The notes under the pieces are model-generated. The model saw only the letters and a program-made list of their open reading frames with translations. It did no database searches and had not been told where the DNA came from. A stretch of 6,395 nt of DNA from Cellulomonas sp. (GTDB lineage: Bacteria; Actinomycetota; Actinomycetes; Actinomycetales; Cellulomonadaceae), in assembly GCA_031178805.1 (NCBI GenBank), contig JAPSIJ010000138.1:1-6395 (forward strand), read 5' to 3'. Below, piece after piece: positions 5,063-6,395 of the stretch; position 1 is the stretch's first letter, and every line of letters begins with the position of its first letter. The translations under genes and the position numbers were made by a program.

Positions 5063-5743
5063 TCAGTGGATGAGGCCCCGGCGCAGCCCGATGGCCACGG
5101 CCTGCGCGCGGTCGGCGGCGCCGAGCTTGCGGAACAGCCGGCGGGCGTGGGTCTTGATGGTGTCCTCGGAGAGGAACAGCTCCTGGCCGATCTGCGCGTT
5201 CGAGCGGCCGTTGCTCATGCCGACCAGCACCTCGACCTCGCGCTTGGTCAGCGAGACCTCCTCGCGGCCGGTGCTCTGCGCGGGCAGCTCGGCGCGGGCG
5301 ACCACGGGGGTCGGCGCGCTGGCGACGGCGCCGTGCGCGGCCACGCCCTCGTGCGCCGGGGCGCCCGCGGGCACCGCCGGGGTGGCGAGGATGTGCGCGG
5401 CGACCGCGGCGAGCTCCGCGCGGCCGACGTCCGGGGCGAGGTAGCCGCGCGCCCCGAGGGCGATGGCGCGGTCCAGCGCGATCTCGTCGCCGGGCACGGC
5501 CAGCATCACGACCGTGGACTGGGACGGCACCGCCCGCAGCCGGCGGATCGCCTCCACCGGGCCCGGGGACGGCAGGTGCGCGTCCAGCAGCACGATGGTC
5601 GGCGGCACCCGCCGCGCCAGCGAGATCAGCTCGTCCACCGAGGCCGCGGCGCGGACCGGGGCCAGCGCGGGCACGCCGAGTGCCGTCAGGACGATGCGCT
5701 CACGCACCGCCGTCGATCCGTGGCACACCACGACGCCCGCCAT
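5063..5743 (-). CDS. bldM: BldM-like LuxR/NarL-family regulator with a degenerate receiver domain
   Basis: A 226-residue protein with a receiver-like domain (about 1-120), an Ala/Pro-rich linker (about 121-160) and a LuxR-type helix-turn-helix (about 162-226; LTKREVEVLVGMSNGRSNAQIGQ... then SEDTIKTHARRLFRKLGA). The output domain is very close to Streptomyces BldM as I remember it, including GRSNA-IG-ELFLSEDT and KTHARRLF. BldM also lies near guaB in Streptomyces, which supports the call. Asp54 in IVLLDAHLP is at the phosphoacceptor position. The rest of the phosphorylation pocket is gone: CHGS replaces the N-terminal acidic pair, Ala82 replaces the switch Thr/Ser, and APD replaces the conserved Lys motif in GARGYLxK. 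Phosphotransfer is therefore unlikely, and no histidine kinase is adjacent. The start ATG has GGAGG 3 nt upstream and GGAAGG 9 nt upstream. Targets are unknown; in Streptomyces BldM controls development, but this organism's lifestyle is not visible here. Confidence 0.88.
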   Translation of the reverse strand: MAGVVVCHGSTAVRERIVLTALGVPALAPVRAAASVDELISLARRVPPTIVLLDAHLPSPGPVEAIRRLRAVPSQSTVVMLAVPGDEIALDRAIALGARGYLAPDVGRAELAAVAAHILATPAVPAGAPAHEGVAAHGAVASAPTPVVARAELPAQSTGREEVSLTKREVEVLVGMSNGRSNAQIGQELFLSEDTIKTHARRLFRKLGAADRAQAVAIGLRRGLIH

Positions 5744-5764
5744 CGACCTCCGCCTTCCGCCTGT

Positions 5765-5778
5765 GCCAGGACCCTGGC
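5765..5778. repeat. Short inverted repeat in the BldM-like gene leader
   Basis: GCCAGG and CCTGGC are perfect 6-bp arms around 2 nt, located 22-35 nt before the start codon. It could form a small hairpin upstream of the ribosome binding site or be a protein site. Evidence is limited to the symmetry. Confidence 0.3.
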
Positions 5779-5813
5779 GGATCCGGCTTCCCTCCTGTAT
5801 CGGCCGGATCCGG
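5778..5813. promoter_or_regulatory. Two BamHI-like palindromes upstream of the BldM-like gene
   Basis: CCGGATCCGG (5804-5813) is a perfect 10-bp palindrome. CGGATCCG (5778-5785) repeats its core; the palindrome centres are 27 bp apart, between the B12-fold gene and the BldM-like gene. Repeated identical palindromes in a promoter region suggest binding of a dimeric regulator, possibly the adjacent B12-fold protein or the BldM-like protein itself. This is inference. Confidence 0.35.
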
Positions 5814-5817
5814 TCGG

Positions 5818-5823
5818 ACGTTA
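5818..5823 (-). promoter_or_regulatory. Candidate -10 element for the BldM-like gene
   Basis: TAACGT on the minus strand fits TANNNT and is the same hexamer as at the HTH-MurA promoter. It would give a leader of roughly 65-70 nt containing a normal ribosome binding site. No convincing -35 at 16-18 nt spacing is seen, so confidence is low. Confidence 0.3.
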
Positions 5824-5846
5824 GCGTGAACCGGTCGCGGATCGCG

Positions 5847-6395
5847 TCAGCCCGCGACCGCCAGCACCTCGTGCACCAGGCCCGGCACGGTCCGCACGCG
5901 GTGCACCTGCCGCCCCAGCGGCACCGCCCCGGCGGCGTCGTCGGGCACCATCACGAACACCGGCAGCGCCGGCTCGGCCTCGGCCACCGCGGCGACGAGG
6001 CCCAGGTCAGGCGCGGGCAGGTCGCTCAGCAGCACCACCGCCGACGGGCTCGTCATGGTGGCGATCTCCAGCAGCCGGTGCCGCCCGGTGGGGCCGGCCA
6101 GCACCCGCGCGTCCACGCCGGCGTCCGCGAGCGCGCCCGCCAGCACGTGCAGGGACAGCGGGCGCGGTTCACCCGGTGCCGCGAGCAGCAGGACGATCCG
6201 ACGGCGCGACGGGTGGCGCGGCACCCGCCCCGACCGGTCGCGCAGCACGGCGAGCGCCGCGGCGACGACGAGGGCGTCCGGCTCGTCCCCGGGCCGGGCG
6301 AGCACGGTGCGCGCCGCGATGCCGGCGCGGGCGGGGGCGACCAGGTCGGACCACCAGCGGGTCAGGTCGCCGCCGGGCGCCAGCTCGAGCAGCCG
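5847..6395 (-). CDS. C-terminal part of a B12-binding-fold regulator, probably MerR/CarH-like (5' end off-window)
   Basis: The frame is open from the right edge to the stop at 5847, giving 182 residues of a longer protein; the N-terminus is outside the window. Residues 1-60 of the visible part (including WWSDLVAPARAG and ARTVLARPGDEPD) look like the helical segment that precedes the cobalamin-binding domain in CarH-type regulators. Residues about 65-182 resemble a Rossmann-like B12-binding domain: a first strand RIVLLLAAPGE, a helix SLHVLAGALADAGVDARVLAG, then SAVVLLSDLP and LPVFVMVPD. The cobalamin-ligand His expected a few residues after the first strand (GExHxLG-type motif) is absent; the sequence there is GEPRPLS. 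If the assignment is right, the domain probably does not bind cobalamin in the usual way. An internal GTG at 6305 is not a credible start. The stop is 103 bp upstream of the BldM-like start on the same strand. The family call rests on fold pattern only. Confidence 0.6.
   Translation of the reverse strand, partial: RLLELAPGGDLTRWWSDLVAPARAGIAARTVLARPGDEPDALVVAAALAVLRDRSGRVPRHPSRRRIVLLLAAPGEPRPLSLHVLAGALADAGVDARVLAGPTGRHRLLEIATMTSPSAVVLLSDLPAPDLGLVAAVAEAEPALPVFVMVPDDAAGAVPLGRQVHRVRTVPGLVHEVLAVAG

Noticed and set aside
6169..6354. Small minus-strand frame within the B12-fold gene
   Set aside because: Arg/Pro-rich, out of frame with the recognisable domain and without a start signal.

Overview
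The window is chromosomal DNA from a very GC-rich Gram-positive actinobacterium. The GuaB sequence, the BldM-type regulator beside it, strong third-position GC bias and apparently leaderless promoters all fit. A member of the Micrococcales such as a Cellulomonas relative is my best guess, but the genus is inference. I see no transposase, phage gene, CRISPR array, tRNA or rRNA. It contains six genes: five complete and one cut by the right edge.

Layout. At the left, a DJ-1/PfpI-family protein (5-559, minus) is divergent from a DEDDh 3'-5' exonuclease (754-1614, plus) across about 194 bp. A 113-bp gap with a hairpin, a direct repeat and a striking AT-rich palindrome leads to a fusion gene (1728-3323, plus). 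This gene joins an N-terminal Xre/Cro-type helix-turn-helix to a full-length MurA-like enolpyruvyl transferase. It converges on guaB (3445-4974, minus). The 121 bp between their stop codons hold a GC hairpin and a 64-nt two-tier palindrome. Upstream of guaB on the same strand lies a LuxR/NarL-type regulator that looks like BldM (5063-5743, minus). Before it comes the C-terminal part of a protein with a B12-binding-like fold, probably a MerR/CarH-type regulator (5847-6395, minus, incomplete).

How the parts relate. guaB is the housekeeping gene for GMP synthesis. The BldM-like protein next to it matches a neighbourhood I recall from Streptomyces, where bldM lies near guaB. Two regulators in a row (B12-fold, then BldM-like) have both lost residues that their families use to sense or receive a signal, so both may act by protein-protein contacts or expression level.

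The most intriguing item is the HTH-MurA fusion with its own near-perfect palindrome. The palindrome overlaps the -10 element of what looks like a leaderless promoter. The simplest reading is a self-controlling enzyme/repressor that could couple a cell-wall precursor ligand to transcription. The fusion and the palindrome are visible in the sequence; the regulatory circuit is inference.
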